Assembly (NCBI RefSeq): GCF_014644735.1
Contig: NZ_BMKZ01000013.1
Span: 1-64,000 of the forward strand
Reading direction: 5' to 3'
Origin: Caldalkalibacillus thermarum
Lineage (GTDB): Bacteria; Bacillota; Bacilli; Caldalkalibacillales; Caldalkalibacillaceae
Length of the DNA stretch: 64,000 nucleotides
Shown: positions 16,492-24,938 of the stretch, one piece after another
Numbering within the stretch: the first letter of the stretch is position 1
Layout of the letters: each line of letters opens with the position of its first letter
Translations under genes and position numbers: made by a program
The notes under the pieces: generated by a model
What the model saw: the letters and a program-made list of their open reading frames with translations, nothing else
The model's database searches: none
What the model was told of the DNA's origin: nothing

Positions 16492-16950
16492 TTACCTTTC
16501 CTTAGAATGGAGATTGCGAAAGGCGTGAACGGGCCCCAAATGATGCTCCAAGTAATGGCGGATTCGCTCAGGATAACGGCCCAGAGCCCCTTTTGTTTCC
16601 AGGTAAAGCTGCCATAGCTTTTCATGATCTACATCCATATAATGTTGAACCAGCATTTTGCGGCAAGCAACCAGCTTTTTCAAGCACTCTGCTTCATCAG
16701 AGGACAGGACTTCCTCTCCGCTCAAAATGTCAATCACGTCCTCATAACTGCCCGGATCCCTCATCATGAAGCCGTCTATCATCTGGTTGCCCACATCGAC
16801 GACCGCCTCAATCCCCATCTGAACCCCCCGTTCAAATGCCAGGCGTTCAAAATGAGAGCTTGGACAATCCTGCAGCCCATTCAATATTTGGGTCAGCCCT
16901 TCAATATAGGCTAAACGTTTGTGTAACAAATCCAGATCAACAAAATACAT
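16492..16950 (-). CDS. yutE: YutE, HepT-like (DUF86) protein
   Basis: This is a 152-aa all-helical DUF86 protein. HepT toxins carry R-x(4-6)-H-x-Y; here the motif region reads RKMLVQHYMDVD, so His directly precedes Tyr rather than sitting two residues before it. No MNT-type nucleotidyltransferase antitoxin gene adjoins it. The conserved yutE-yutF order in Bacillus suggests a housekeeping role instead of a toxin. Confidence 0.8.
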   Translation of the reverse strand: MYFVDLDLLHKRLAYIEGLTQILNGLQDCPSSHFERLAFERGVQMGIEAVVDVGNQMIDGFMMRDPGSYEDVIDILSGEEVLSSDEAECLKKLVACRKMLVQHYMDVDHEKLWQLYLETKGALGRYPERIRHYLEHHLGPVHAFRNLHSKER

Positions 16951-16961
16951 GGCCCTCCCCC

Positions 16962-17078
16962 TTATGCCTCGTCATCCTGACTGTCCGGTTTGCTGTTTCG
17001 TTTGCCTGCCCAGAGGGTGATGCCAAAGGTGAGGATAATGGCTAACAATATAATCATGGCCATGCCGAGTGCTTCCAT
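16962..17078 (-). CDS. Small single-pass membrane protein, 38 aa
   Basis: The frame ATG 17078 to TAA 16962 encodes MEALGMAMIILL followed by further hydrophobic residues, then a charged tail AGKRNSKPDSQDDEA. The layout is one N-terminal helix with a positive-inside flank. AAAGGAGT precedes the ATG at good spacing, and the stop is 11 nt before the yutE start, so it would be the first gene of the yutE-yutF unit. I recognise no family. Confidence 0.6.
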   Translation of the reverse strand: MEALGMAMIILLAIILTFGITLWAGKRNSKPDSQDDEA

Positions 17079-17155
17079 ACCGTTTTGACTCCTTTTTGTT
17101 TTATTGACACACCTATTTTATACTAAGGAAGAAAAAAGTAAAAGGAGGCTCAGTG

Positions 17156-17422
17156 ATGAACCGCGATATGCTCTACGACGAAACAGAAGAAACAAAAACC
17201 CGTTACGTGGGCTTTATTGGCGAACATAAACGCTATGACCTGGCGCTCACCCAAACGGATCGTTTCTATGGCAAAACATTGGTGATTGATATTCAATCGG
17301 GAAGGTCAGCGATCATTGGTCCGGACGATCTGGAGGAGGAAGGCTACCTGGCCCATGCCTTCAATTTAACGGAGGATGAAGCGGTGGAATTGCATCGTTT
17401 TCTGTCGGAAATCATTTTTTAA
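17156..17422 (+). CDS. DUF3055-family protein
   Basis: The 88-aa acidic protein has the DUF3055 pattern: LYDETEETKTRYVGFIG, GKTLVIDIQSGRSAIIGPDDL, and a helical FNLTEDEAVELHRFL end. Its function is unknown, and it is common in Bacillales near yutD/yutE. ATG 17156 follows AAAGGAGG. Confidence 0.75.
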   Translation: MNRDMLYDETEETKTRYVGFIGEHKRYDLALTQTDRFYGKTLVIDIQSGRSAIIGPDDLEEEGYLAHAFNLTEDEAVELHRFLSEIIF

Positions 17423-17456
17423 AAAATGGCGTAAGGAACCCTTCTTTCCTTACGCC
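17421..17456. terminator. Bidirectional terminator between the DUF3055 gene and yutD
   Basis: GGCGTAAGGAA and TTCCTTACGCC form an 11-bp stem. On the minus strand it is followed by a T-run, and its base overlaps the yutD stop codon. Confidence 0.75.
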
Positions 17457-17746
17457 TCGCGCTTTTTTACCTTTTTCAGCACGAAATAGGCACAACCAAA
17501 GTTGCAGTATTCCATAATGTATTCATCCAACGTGCTTATCTTGGCATCAAAGGCTGCTTTGGCTTTTTTGTTATGATCATCATAAAATCCCCTCAACCTC
17601 AACTGGGAATAACCCCAATCCCCCACAATATAATCGTATTTGTTCAACACCTCACTGTACCGCTGGCGGAAAGCTTCCGGATTCCAGCCGTGCCGGACAT
17701 CTTTGACCACTTCGTAGGCTTGACCTTTAATGACGATATCAGCCAC
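17450..17746 (-). CDS. yutD: YutD family protein (DUF1027)
   Basis: The 98-aa protein is very similar to YutD, with NPEAFRQRYSEVLNKYDYIV, DWGYSQLRLRGF and the terminal CNFGCAYFVLKK. Function is unknown. The fixed cysteines near the C-terminus are typical of the family. Confidence 0.88.
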   Translation of the reverse strand: MADIVIKGQAYEVVKDVRHGWNPEAFRQRYSEVLNKYDYIVGDWGYSQLRLRGFYDDHNKKAKAAFDAKISTLDEYIMEYCNFGCAYFVLKKVKKREA

Positions 17747-17886
17747 TTGACATCACCCCATTTCACATTCGGCTGCTTCACTTTGTTTATAACTATACTG
17801 GCTTTGGCACTGAAAGTAAAGGAAATAATTGATACAAAAGTTTACTTGGCCTGGTGGGCATCTTAAGCTCAGGAGGTGATTTGACC

Positions 17887-18750
17887 ATGCATAAACGAGG
17901 ATTGGCTGTAGTGCTGGCAGTCTTTCTAAGCATCAGTTTAGCTGCCTGCCGTGATGTCGATGAAACCGCACCTTATGATACAAAATACTTTATGGCTCAA
18001 GATCCGGACGCCGCCTTGCACAAAGGAGGTGCCCATGAAGGGCCTCAAGGCAGACAATACCGTTCTTTATATGGCGATGGGGGAGGGCGGAGAGAAGCAC
18101 AAAACTTCGGAAACCGCTTCTTTCGCTTTGACCGTGATTCAGGCTTGAGAGATCACCTGTTGGACGATGACGGGCCCCTCGGTTCCAGACGTCTGCAGGA
18201 AGAACGACCAGGTTTTGCTCAGCCCCTGGGGTTCAGGGAGTATTCAGCCGATGATCCTGAAGCTAGCTACCGTGGTTTTGGCGCCCAAACCTACATTGAC
18301 CGCCAGATTTTGGCAGATACCATCGCCCAGGTGGTGGTTGGGCTGCCAGACATAAATACAGCCACGGTACTGGTTACCGATGAGGAATGCCTGATTGGCT
18401 ACACTGCCGACAGAAAGGGGCCAGAGATCCATCAGCAGGTGGAAATGTCCGGCTTAAGCGTTGCACCGCGCTGGTATAAAGTTTATGCCACTGATGATAC
18501 CCGCTTAACCAACCATATCCGCCAAATCGCCAATGAATACACGCGCAATTATGACCCGGAAAATTTAAATAACGAGGTTAATACTCTGGTGGAACAGCTG
18601 GGAGGTCCCCAAACCGCTCCCGAACAAGAACGCCGAATGAAAGAAAATAATCAGACCCGCAGGAGTCCGCAAGAAATGGACAGGAAAGAGACCACCGAGC
18701 GTAACCAAAGGTTTGGCAATCTGAACCGGAAAGGAAACATTAACCAGTAA
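17887..18750 (+). CDS. yutC: YhcN/YlaJ-family sporulation lipoprotein (YutC-like)
   Basis: The 287-aa protein has a lipoprotein signal (LAAC, Cys21), a low-complexity linker (about 30-135), and a YhcN/YlaJ domain (about 140-240) with DTIAQVVVGLPDINTATVLV. A polar Gln/Asn/Arg tail ends the protein. Family members are forespore or spore-coat-associated lipoproteins and influence germination. ATG 17887 follows AGGAGGTGA. Position beside lipA matches B. subtilis yutC. Confidence 0.85.
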   Translation: MHKRGLAVVLAVFLSISLAACRDVDETAPYDTKYFMAQDPDAALHKGGAHEGPQGRQYRSLYGDGGGRREAQNFGNRFFRFDRDSGLRDHLLDDDGPLGSRRLQEERPGFAQPLGFREYSADDPEASYRGFGAQTYIDRQILADTIAQVVVGLPDINTATVLVTDEECLIGYTADRKGPEIHQQVEMSGLSVAPRWYKVYATDDTRLTNHIRQIANEYTRNYDPENLNNEVNTLVEQLGGPQTAPEQERRMKENNQTRRSPQEMDRKETTERNQRFGNLNRKGNINQ

Positions 18751-18752
18751 TA

Positions 18753-18786
18753 GAAAAAAAGAGTGGCATGAAGACCACTCTTTTTG
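18753..18786. terminator. Bidirectional terminator between yutC and lipA
   Basis: AAAAAGAGTGG and CCACTCTTTTT pair across an 8-nt loop, giving T-runs on both strands for convergent genes. Confidence 0.85.
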
Positions 18787-18820
18787 CTTATGCCCAAGTT
18801 TAACAACTTGGATAAATCCC

Positions 18821-19735
18821 CTAACTGTAAGTTTTGGCCTGAGAAGTGTTGGCCTGAGCCGATTGAACTTGTTCGTGAGCATGATAAGACGAACGGACAA
18901 GGGGACCCGATTCCACATGTTTGAAGCCCCGTTTGTAGCCTTCTTCCCTGAGGCGGGCAAAATCATCGGGATGCCAATATTTAACCACTTTCAAGTGATT
19001 TTTAGTAGGCTGCAAATATTGGCCGATCGTCAGGATGTCCACATCATGAGCGCGCAAGTCATCCATTGCTTCCAAGATTTCTTCGTATGTTTCTCCCAAG
19101 CCGATCATGATGCTGGATTTGGTAGGGATAGAGGGCTGCATCTCCTTAGCCCGTTTTAACAAGCGGAGGGAACGGTCATATTTAGCCCGGGCCCGGACAC
19201 GGTCGGACAGGCGGCGGACCGTCTCAATATTATGGTTTAATATATCTGGCTTAGCATCCATCACAATTTTCAGCGCTTCATCGCTGCCCATAAAGTCGGG
19301 AATCAGCACTTCCACACTGCACAACGGCAACCGCTTGCGGATCGCTTTAATGGTCTCGGCAAAAATGGTGGCCCCGCCATCTTTCAAGTCATCCCGGGCT
19401 ACCGAGGTGACCACGCAGTGCTTCAAATTCATTTGCTCGGCCGCTTGGGCCACCCGTTCAGGCTCAGCCCAGTCTAATTCGGTCGGCATTCCGGTTTTGA
19501 CCGCACAAAAGCGGCAAGCCCGGGTGCAAATATCCCCTAAGATCATAAAGGTGGCCGTTTTGTGCACAGCCCAGCACTCGTAGATGTTGGGGCAGCGGGC
19601 CTCCTCACATACGGTATGTAAACTTTTAGCGCGCATCATGCGCTTCAATTCGTGGTAATTCTCATTGGCATTTAATTTTATTTTCAGCCAATCCGGCTTG
19701 CGTTCAAACTTGGTTTCAGGCTTGCATCCTGACAT
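18821..19735 (-). CDS. lipA: Lipoyl synthase LipA
   Basis: The 304-aa radical-SAM enzyme inserts two sulfurs into octanoyl groups on E2/GcvH subunits to make lipoate. The auxiliary cluster motif [12 protein letters not shown] is followed by the radical-SAM CTRACRFC, then the C-terminal serine region [15 protein letters not shown] 19735 follows AAAGGAGTG; a TTG two codons upstream is not needed. The auxiliary [4Fe-4S] cluster is the sacrificial sulfur source, renewed in other bacteria by Nfu, which is encoded nearby. Confidence 0.95.
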   Translation of the reverse strand: MSGCKPETKFERKPDWLKIKLNANENYHELKRMMRAKSLHTVCEEARCPNIYECWAVHKTATFMILGDICTRACRFCAVKTGMPTELDWAEPERVAQAAEQMNLKHCVVTSVARDDLKDGGATIFAETIKAIRKRLPLCSVEVLIPDFMGSDEALKIVMDAKPDILNHNIETVRRLSDRVRARAKYDRSLRLLKRAKEMQPSIPTKSSIMIGLGETYEEILEAMDDLRAHDVDILTIGQYLQPTKNHLKVVKYWHPDDFARLREEGYKRGFKHVESGPLVRSSYHAHEQVQSAQANTSQAKTYS

Positions 19736-19956
19736 AAGCAAACACTCCTTTATTTAAACAGGCTGGTGGTGCAACATTCCGCTATCGGTGATGACACCTC
19801 TATTATACCCTTTTTTATGATCTAAACCAAATGTGATGCATTCTTGCCCTATGCTTGGCATGAAGTGGCATTATGAATTAGTCCGCCTCAAACCAAACTA
19901 TAAAAAGTCAAATCCGGCATAGAGACAACATTAAGACCATAATGGAGGTTATTCAA

Positions 19957-20982
19957 GTGAAACGCAGCATCACATGCTGGTTGACAGCGATCATCCTGTT
20001 ATATGCTTTATCCCCCGCTCATCAAGCTTTGGCAAACATGAATGCCAATCAGGAAAAAAGCGAGCAAGAAATACTGGACGAAAGAATGGCTTTATATTTG
20101 AAATACGAGGCCCTGACATCAGTCCCTTGGTATTATTTGGCTGCCGTTGACCAGTTTGAACGTAACATTGCCCGGGTACGCAAGGATATTCCCGAACGTG
20201 ATTCCCTGATTGCCATCTATTTCAGTGCAGATGATTGGGCTGGCCCTCTCAATCCCAATCCTGATGACGATCAGCCGGAAACCATCCGGTTTTTTGGAGG
20301 AATTGGGTTAGACGGCAATGGAGACGGCAGGGCCAACCGCTGGGATGATGAAGACGTGTTGTACACGATGAGCCACTACCTGGCCCAGTATGGGGCCAAT
20401 GAAGAGGATTATCGCATTGCCCTCTGGGATTATTACAAACGGGAGCAAACCGTGAACATTATCTTGACCATTGCCCAGCTGTTCAACCATTTTGGCCGCT
20501 TGGACTTGGACGCGAAAGTGTTCCCTATTCCCTGGCAGTATAACTACAGCTACAGAAGCACCTGGGGGGACCGCCGCGGCTGGGGAGGACGGCGCATTCA
20601 CGAAGGAACAGACATTTTTGCCGGTTATGGCACCCCTGTCCGTTCCGCCACCTATGGCAAAGTGGAGACGATTGGCTGGAATAAGTACGGGGGCTGGCGG
20701 GTTGGCATTCGGGACATTTATAACAACTACCATTACTATGCCCACTTGTCCAGCTTTAACAAAGAGATCAAAGCGGGGGACCTGCTTGAGCCAGGAACCG
20801 TGATCGGTTACGTGGGCAGCAGTGGCTACGGAAAACCTGGGACCAGCGGCAAGTTTCCTCCCCATCTCCATTACGGGATTTACAAAGATAACGGTCTGAC
20901 TGAATGGTCATTTGATCCCTACCCCTTGTTAAGGCGCTGGGAGCTGGACGAACGCAAAAAACGTAAGAAAGGATGGCGCTAA
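19957..20982 (+). CDS. lytH: M23 peptidase LytH/YunA-like, sporulation cell-wall endopeptidase
   Basis: The 341-aa secreted or membrane-anchored zinc endopeptidase has a signal/anchor in the first 30 residues and a helical family-specific domain (YLKYEALTSVPWYYLAAVDQFE). The C-terminal LytM fold carries zinc ligands HEGTD and HLHYG. B. subtilis LytH trims peptide side chains in the spore cortex. The likely start is GTG 19957, eight nt after GGAGG; ATG 19942 lies within the ribosome-site sequence and has no site of its own. Synteny with lipA and yunB supports the name. Confidence 0.85.
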   Translation: MKRSITCWLTAIILLYALSPAHQALANMNANQEKSEQEILDERMALYLKYEALTSVPWYYLAAVDQFERNIARVRKDIPERDSLIAIYFSADDWAGPLNPNPDDDQPETIRFFGGIGLDGNGDGRANRWDDEDVLYTMSHYLAQYGANEEDYRIALWDYYKREQTVNIILTIAQLFNHFGRLDLDAKVFPIPWQYNYSYRSTWGDRRGWGGRRIHEGTDIFAGYGTPVRSATYGKVETIGWNKYGGWRVGIRDIYNNYHYYAHLSSFNKEIKAGDLLEPGTVIGYVGSSGYGKPGTSGKFPPHLHYGIYKDNGLTEWSFDPYPLLRRWELDERKKRKKGWR

Positions 20983-20990
20983 CAGAAGCG

Positions 20991-21701
20991 TCATCTTTCT
21001 TCTGTCATCTCCTCCACAGGGATGGAAACAGGGGGCTGACTCAGCCGGCCATCGCTGCCTTGAAAATAAACATTGGGCACTTCTCCCTGTAACAGGTGCC
21101 ATTCAATGGGATATCTTGTGCTCACAACAGCCTCATCAGAAGAAAAGGGGATCACAATCCGAACATCGGCCACAATCTCAATATAAGCCGTTACCATCAC
21201 CATGTTAATGCCTGCTTCTTCCAATTCAACAGTAATATCGGCTTTGGCAAAACCAATGGGAAACAGGCTGACAGGCACTTTGGGACCAAACTGGGCCAAA
21301 ATATTACTGTCCAACGCTTGACCGAGGGGGATTTCGAAAGGTTCCTTCTCCAATTTCAACAACTCGAAATTGGCCCGTTCAATCACTTGATTCAGAATCC
21401 GGGACTGATTCTTGGAGTTAAACGAGATTAATTGGGTCTTTCCATCAGCGGATCTCTCAATATTTAACACACCGCCGTCATCAAAGTCTTCACTGATTTT
21501 TTTTGAAATCGCTTCATTAATGGCCAAGGTGGCCATTTGCTTCACATAGGTGTTGGCAATTTCAATCAAAGCCGGTTCCAGGTTGCGCTCCACGAACATA
21601 AAGCCTTGAACCGAGATTAGCGTAAACAACACCAAGATGATGATAAAAATGTATTTTTTCTTCAAGGGGCGTCCTTTTTTGGCTTTCAACCGGCGACCCA
21701 T
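20991..21701 (-). CDS. yunB: Sporulation protein YunB
   Basis: The 236-aa protein has a basic N-terminus, one membrane anchor (about 17-37: YIFIIILVLFTLISVQG), and an extracytoplasmic domain with ANTYVKQMATLAINEAI and VPVSLFPIGFAKADI. YunB is a mother-cell protein needed for normal spore formation in B. subtilis. ATG 21701 follows GGGGGTGAG; the in-frame extension to 21800 lacks a ribosome site. Confidence 0.88.
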   Translation of the reverse strand: MGRRLKAKKGRPLKKKYIFIIILVLFTLISVQGFMFVERNLEPALIEIANTYVKQMATLAINEAISKKISEDFDDGGVLNIERSADGKTQLISFNSKNQSRILNQVIERANFELLKLEKEPFEIPLGQALDSNILAQFGPKVPVSLFPIGFAKADITVELEEAGINMVMVTAYIEIVADVRIVIPFSSDEAVVSTRYPIEWHLLQGEVPNVYFQGSDGRLSQPPVSIPVEEMTEER

Positions 21702-21931
21702 TTTCTCACCCCCTGCAGTTATGTTTATGCATATCAGCTTGTCTATCTGGACAAATTTTTTGTCATGGGTCGAAGCCGACATGTGGCACGCATCGTTCAA
21801 AAAAGTTGTATGAGGGAAACATTTTTATATTGACTAAACTTTTGCTTCGTACTAAGCTAAATAGTATAGGAGAATTTCTTGCTCATGTTATGTAGCAGTC
21901 CTTTGTAGAGATGCATATGCTGCTATAGCCC

Positions 21932-21959
21932 TTCGCAACAGCGATTTTTCTTTTATAGT
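21932..21959 (+). promoter_or_regulatory. Candidate promoter of the Mn-type ABC operon
   Basis: TTCGCA (-35, weak) and TATAGT (-10) are 16 nt apart. The MntR-like dyad begins 6 nt after the -10, so it would cover the transcription start. The rest of 21702-22070 is AT-rich with no gene; another -35-like TTGACT lies near 21836. Confidence 0.4.
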
Positions 21960-21961
21960 TC

Positions 21962-21983
21962 AAAGTTGCCCTAGGGCAATTTT
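21962..21983. promoter_or_regulatory. MntR-like operator
   Basis: The perfect palindrome TTGCCCTAGGGCAA (21966-21979) with an AT-rich right flank resembles MntR boxes of Bacillus Mn-uptake genes, which I recall as TTTGCCTNAGGNAAA-like. Its position at the predicted transcription start fits repression at high Mn. Confidence 0.5.
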
Positions 21984-22070
21984 ATTGAGGAAAGACAAAA
22001 ATCCGCGTATTTAGAAGCAGATAAACGTATCTACAAGCAGATAAATCCTGAGAGAATAGGGGAATGCCTT

Positions 22071-22829
22071 ATGCCTGACAGAGTGATAGAAGTAAGGAAT
22101 TTAAGCGTGGCCTACCATGACCAAATCGTTTTGGAACAGATCTCTTTTGTGGTAAACAGCCATACCTTGGTGGGAATTATTGGCCCAAATGGCGCGGGTA
22201 AATCCACCCTGATCAAAGCCATTATGGGCTTGGTTCCCACCCTTTCAGGGGAAGTCAGGGTGTTTAACCAACCGGTTTCCAAAGTGCGCAAACAAATTGC
22301 TTATGTTCCCCAGCGGAATGTGCTTGACCAGGACTTTCCCGTCCTGGTGGAAGACGTCGTCTTAATGGGGCGCTATCCCCACTTGAGATGGTGGCAGCGC
22401 CCCACAGCTAAAGACCGAGAGATCGCCAAGCAGTGCCTGAAACAGGTCGGCATGCTTGATTTCTCTAAACGCCAGATTGGAGAACTTTCCGGCGGCCAGC
22501 AGCAGCGGGTCTTTTTAGCCCGGGCCTTAGCCCAGGAAGCAGACCTGTTTTTCCTTGATGAACCGTTTGCCGGAATCGATATGACCAGTGAACAGATTAT
22601 CATCAATTTGCTTCGCAAGTTGCGTGATCAGGGAAAAACCTTGTTCGTTGTCCACCATGACTTGAGCAAGGTAGAAGAATACTTTGACCAGATTGCGTTG
22701 TTAAACAGGCAACTGGTCGGTTACGGCAACAAAGAGGATGTGTTTCAAGCTGACTTAATCAGCAAAGCCTATAACGGAAAAATCGCTTTTGTGGGTGACC
22801 GGGGCGGAACATTGGTGGTGAGCGGATAA
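22071..22829 (+). CDS. mntB: Mn2+/Zn2+ ABC importer ATP-binding subunit
   Basis: This 252-aa cytoplasmic ATPase energises metal import. It has Walker A GPNGAGKST, Q-loop YVPQRN, signature LSGGQQQR, Walker B LFFLDEP and switch VVHHD, all intact. It belongs to the ZnuC/MntB/TroB group. ATG 22071 follows AGGGGAATG. The stop overlaps the permease start (22829), so the three genes form an operon. Mn specificity is inferred from the binding protein and operator. Confidence 0.88.
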   Translation: MPDRVIEVRNLSVAYHDQIVLEQISFVVNSHTLVGIIGPNGAGKSTLIKAIMGLVPTLSGEVRVFNQPVSKVRKQIAYVPQRNVLDQDFPVLVEDVVLMGRYPHLRWWQRPTAKDREIAKQCLKQVGMLDFSKRQIGELSGGQQQRVFLARALAQEADLFFLDEPFAGIDMTSEQIIINLLRKLRDQGKTLFVVHHDLSKVEEYFDQIALLNRQLVGYGNKEDVFQADLISKAYNGKIAFVGDRGGTLVVSG

Positions 22830-23713
22830 TGGCTAATCTGTCTTATTTTTTGTCAGCCGTGGGCCAATACACGTACTTGCAACACGCGCTCCTGGCAGGG
22901 ATTTTAGTCGGAATCATCTGTGGAGTGGTGGGCTGTTTCATTATTTTGCGGGGCATGGCCCTGATGGGCGATGCGATATCCCATGCCGTGTTACCCGGTG
23001 TCGTCGTCGCCTATATGCTAGGGGCCAGCTACTTTATCGGTGCCCTGATCACCGGTGTGCTGACGGCCTTGGCTATCGGTTATATCTCTCAAAACAGCCG
23101 CATTAAAGAAGATTCCTCGATTGGGATCATGTTTACGGCGGCCTTTGCGCTCGGGGTTGTCCTCATTACGTTAAACAGGGGAACAGGGGTGGATTTATGG
23201 CACATCTTATTTGGCAATGTGCTGGCCGTTTCCCGTGCTGATTTATGGCTCACCGTGATCATTGGCCTTGTGGTGCTTGGCGGGATTGCACTCTTTTACC
23301 GCCCCTTGTTGCTCAGCACCTTCGATCCCACCATGGCCAAAGCGCTTGGCTATCCCACCAAGCTCATCCATTATTTGCTGATGTTTTCCCTGGCCTTGGT
23401 GACTGTTGCCGCCTTAAAAAGCGTCGGTATTATTCTTGTCGTGGCCATGTTGATCACTCCCGGCTCCACCGCCTATCTGTTAACAGACCGCTTGCCAGTC
23501 ATGCTGTTCCTCTCAGCTGTTTTTGGCGTGATCTCTGCTGTCGTTGGGGTCTATTACTCCTTTATCTACGATGTAGCCACAGGTGCTTCTATTGTGTTGG
23601 TGGCCTCAATTCTGTTTGGGCTGGCTTTCTGCTTTTCTCCCAAACAGGGGTTGCTGATGCGCCGCTACAGGCGGTGGAAAGTTAAGAAACAGAACATGGC
23701 AAACCAGCTTTAG
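22829..23713 (+). CDS. mntC: Mn2+/Zn2+ ABC importer permease (ABC-3 family)
   Basis: The 294-aa integral membrane protein with about 8-9 helices carries the ABC-3 family features: a GMALMGDAISHAVLPGVVVAYMLG segment, LWHILFGNVLAVS and the SVGIILVVAMLITPGSTAYLL helix. It overlaps the ATPase gene by one base. Only one permease gene is present, so it probably works as a homodimer, unlike the MntC/MntD pair of B. subtilis. Confidence 0.87.
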   Translation: MANLSYFLSAVGQYTYLQHALLAGILVGIICGVVGCFIILRGMALMGDAISHAVLPGVVVAYMLGASYFIGALITGVLTALAIGYISQNSRIKEDSSIGIMFTAAFALGVVLITLNRGTGVDLWHILFGNVLAVSRADLWLTVIIGLVVLGGIALFYRPLLLSTFDPTMAKALGYPTKLIHYLLMFSLALVTVAALKSVGIILVVAMLITPGSTAYLLTDRLPVMLFLSAVFGVISAVVGVYYSFIYDVATGASIVLVASILFGLAFCFSPKQGLLMRRYRRWKVKKQNMANQL

Positions 23714-23851
23714 TTTGCTCAACCGGCTGAGCCAGCCCGCCTTCACCATTATGGCCTTCACCATTTTTGCCAAGTATGTTGTTCTGTGTTTGAAATTTTG
23801 ATCCATATTTTATATTTTTTTGTAAAATTTATAACACAGGGAGGAGAAACC

Positions 23852-24814
23852 ATGCCGATAAAACAAAGAACATCCCTCTTGGTCCTGGGGTTGATCCTGA
23901 TGTTCAGCGCCGCCTTGACCGGCTGCGCCGGGGACAATGAAGCAACACCACAGCCCGAAGAGCCCCAAACTGAACAAGGAGACGGGGCACGCGCTGATGG
24001 AGAAGGACTGTATATTGCCACCAGCTTTTCTGTTTTGGCCGATATCGTCCAGAACATTATCGGGGATAGGGGACAGGTGGAGTATGTGGTCCCTATTGGA
24101 GAAGAGCCCCATGAATATGAGCCCGTGCCTGGTGACTTTAGAATCATTAGTGATGCCGATGTCTTTTACGTCAATGGCCTCGATTTGGAGGAATGGCTGG
24201 AAAAAATCGTTTCCAACGTGAGTGAAACAGAGATTGTGCCTGTCTCCGCAGGTGTGACACCCATTCCCCTGGTGGGCAGTGAGGAGGAGACAGATCCCCA
24301 TGCCTGGCTGAACCCCCGCCACGTGATCACTTATGTGAAAAACATTACCGAAGACTTGATTGCCCGTGACCCGCAGGGAGAGGCCTTGTACCGGCAAAAT
24401 GCCGAACAGTACATCGCCCAGCTGGAAGAGCTGGATGCCTGGATTGAGGAGCAAATGAGCCAAATCCCTGAAAAACACCGGGTCATTGTGCTCAGCGAAA
24501 ATGCTTTCAAATATTTCGGAGAACGTTACGGATTTGAAACAGAAGGCATTTGGGAGATTAATTCCCACGAAGAAGGAACACCCCAGCAAATTGCCCGGGT
24601 GGTTGAGCTGATCTCAGCCAGGGAGATTCCCGCCGTCTTTGTGGAAACCACAGTGGACCAACGCTACATGAACCGTGTGGCTGAAGAAGCAGGCGTCAGG
24701 ATTGCGGGTGAAATCTACACCGATGCCGTGGGGCCTGAAGGAAGCGGTGCCGAGACATATATTGAGATGATGAAACATAACGTCAATGTCTTTGTGGAAG
24801 GATTAACCCCTTAA
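23852..24814 (+). CDS. mntA: Metal-binding lipoprotein of the ABC importer, Mn-type
   Basis: The 320-aa cluster A-I binding protein has a lipobox LTGC (Cys25), a short acidic linker, metal ligands EPHEYEP (His), DPHAWLNP (His), the SEN/EINSHEEGTPQQ region (Glu) and YTDAVG (Asp). The IWEIN...EEGTP segment closely resembles PsaA/MntC manganese proteins. The His-rich loop of ZnuA is absent. ATG 23852 follows AGGGAGGAG; 138 nt separate it from the permease gene. Confidence 0.87.
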   Translation: MPIKQRTSLLVLGLILMFSAALTGCAGDNEATPQPEEPQTEQGDGARADGEGLYIATSFSVLADIVQNIIGDRGQVEYVVPIGEEPHEYEPVPGDFRIISDADVFYVNGLDLEEWLEKIVSNVSETEIVPVSAGVTPIPLVGSEEETDPHAWLNPRHVITYVKNITEDLIARDPQGEALYRQNAEQYIAQLEELDAWIEEQMSQIPEKHRVIVLSENAFKYFGERYGFETEGIWEINSHEEGTPQQIARVVELISAREIPAVFVETTVDQRYMNRVAEEAGVRIAGEIYTDAVGPEGSGAETYIEMMKHNVNVFVEGLTP

Positions 24815-24850
24815 CGGGCTGGTTTTGACAGAAAAATGTACAATAAAAAG

Positions 24851-24886
24851 AAAAGCGCTCTTTTCTGCGGAAAAGGGCGCTTTTTT
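24851..24886 (+). terminator. Intrinsic terminator of the metal importer operon
   Basis: AAAAGCGCTCTTTTC pairs with GAAAAGGGCGCTTTT (one wobble), followed by a T-run. Confidence 0.85.
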
Positions 24887-24938
24887 GTAATCTGAGCATC
24901 ACAACCATCCTGGCCGACAAGAAATTTATTGTTTCTAA

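Noticed and set aside
16492-16950. HepT/MNT toxin-antitoxin pair
   Set aside because: No MNT nucleotidyltransferase gene is adjacent and the catalytic motif is altered.
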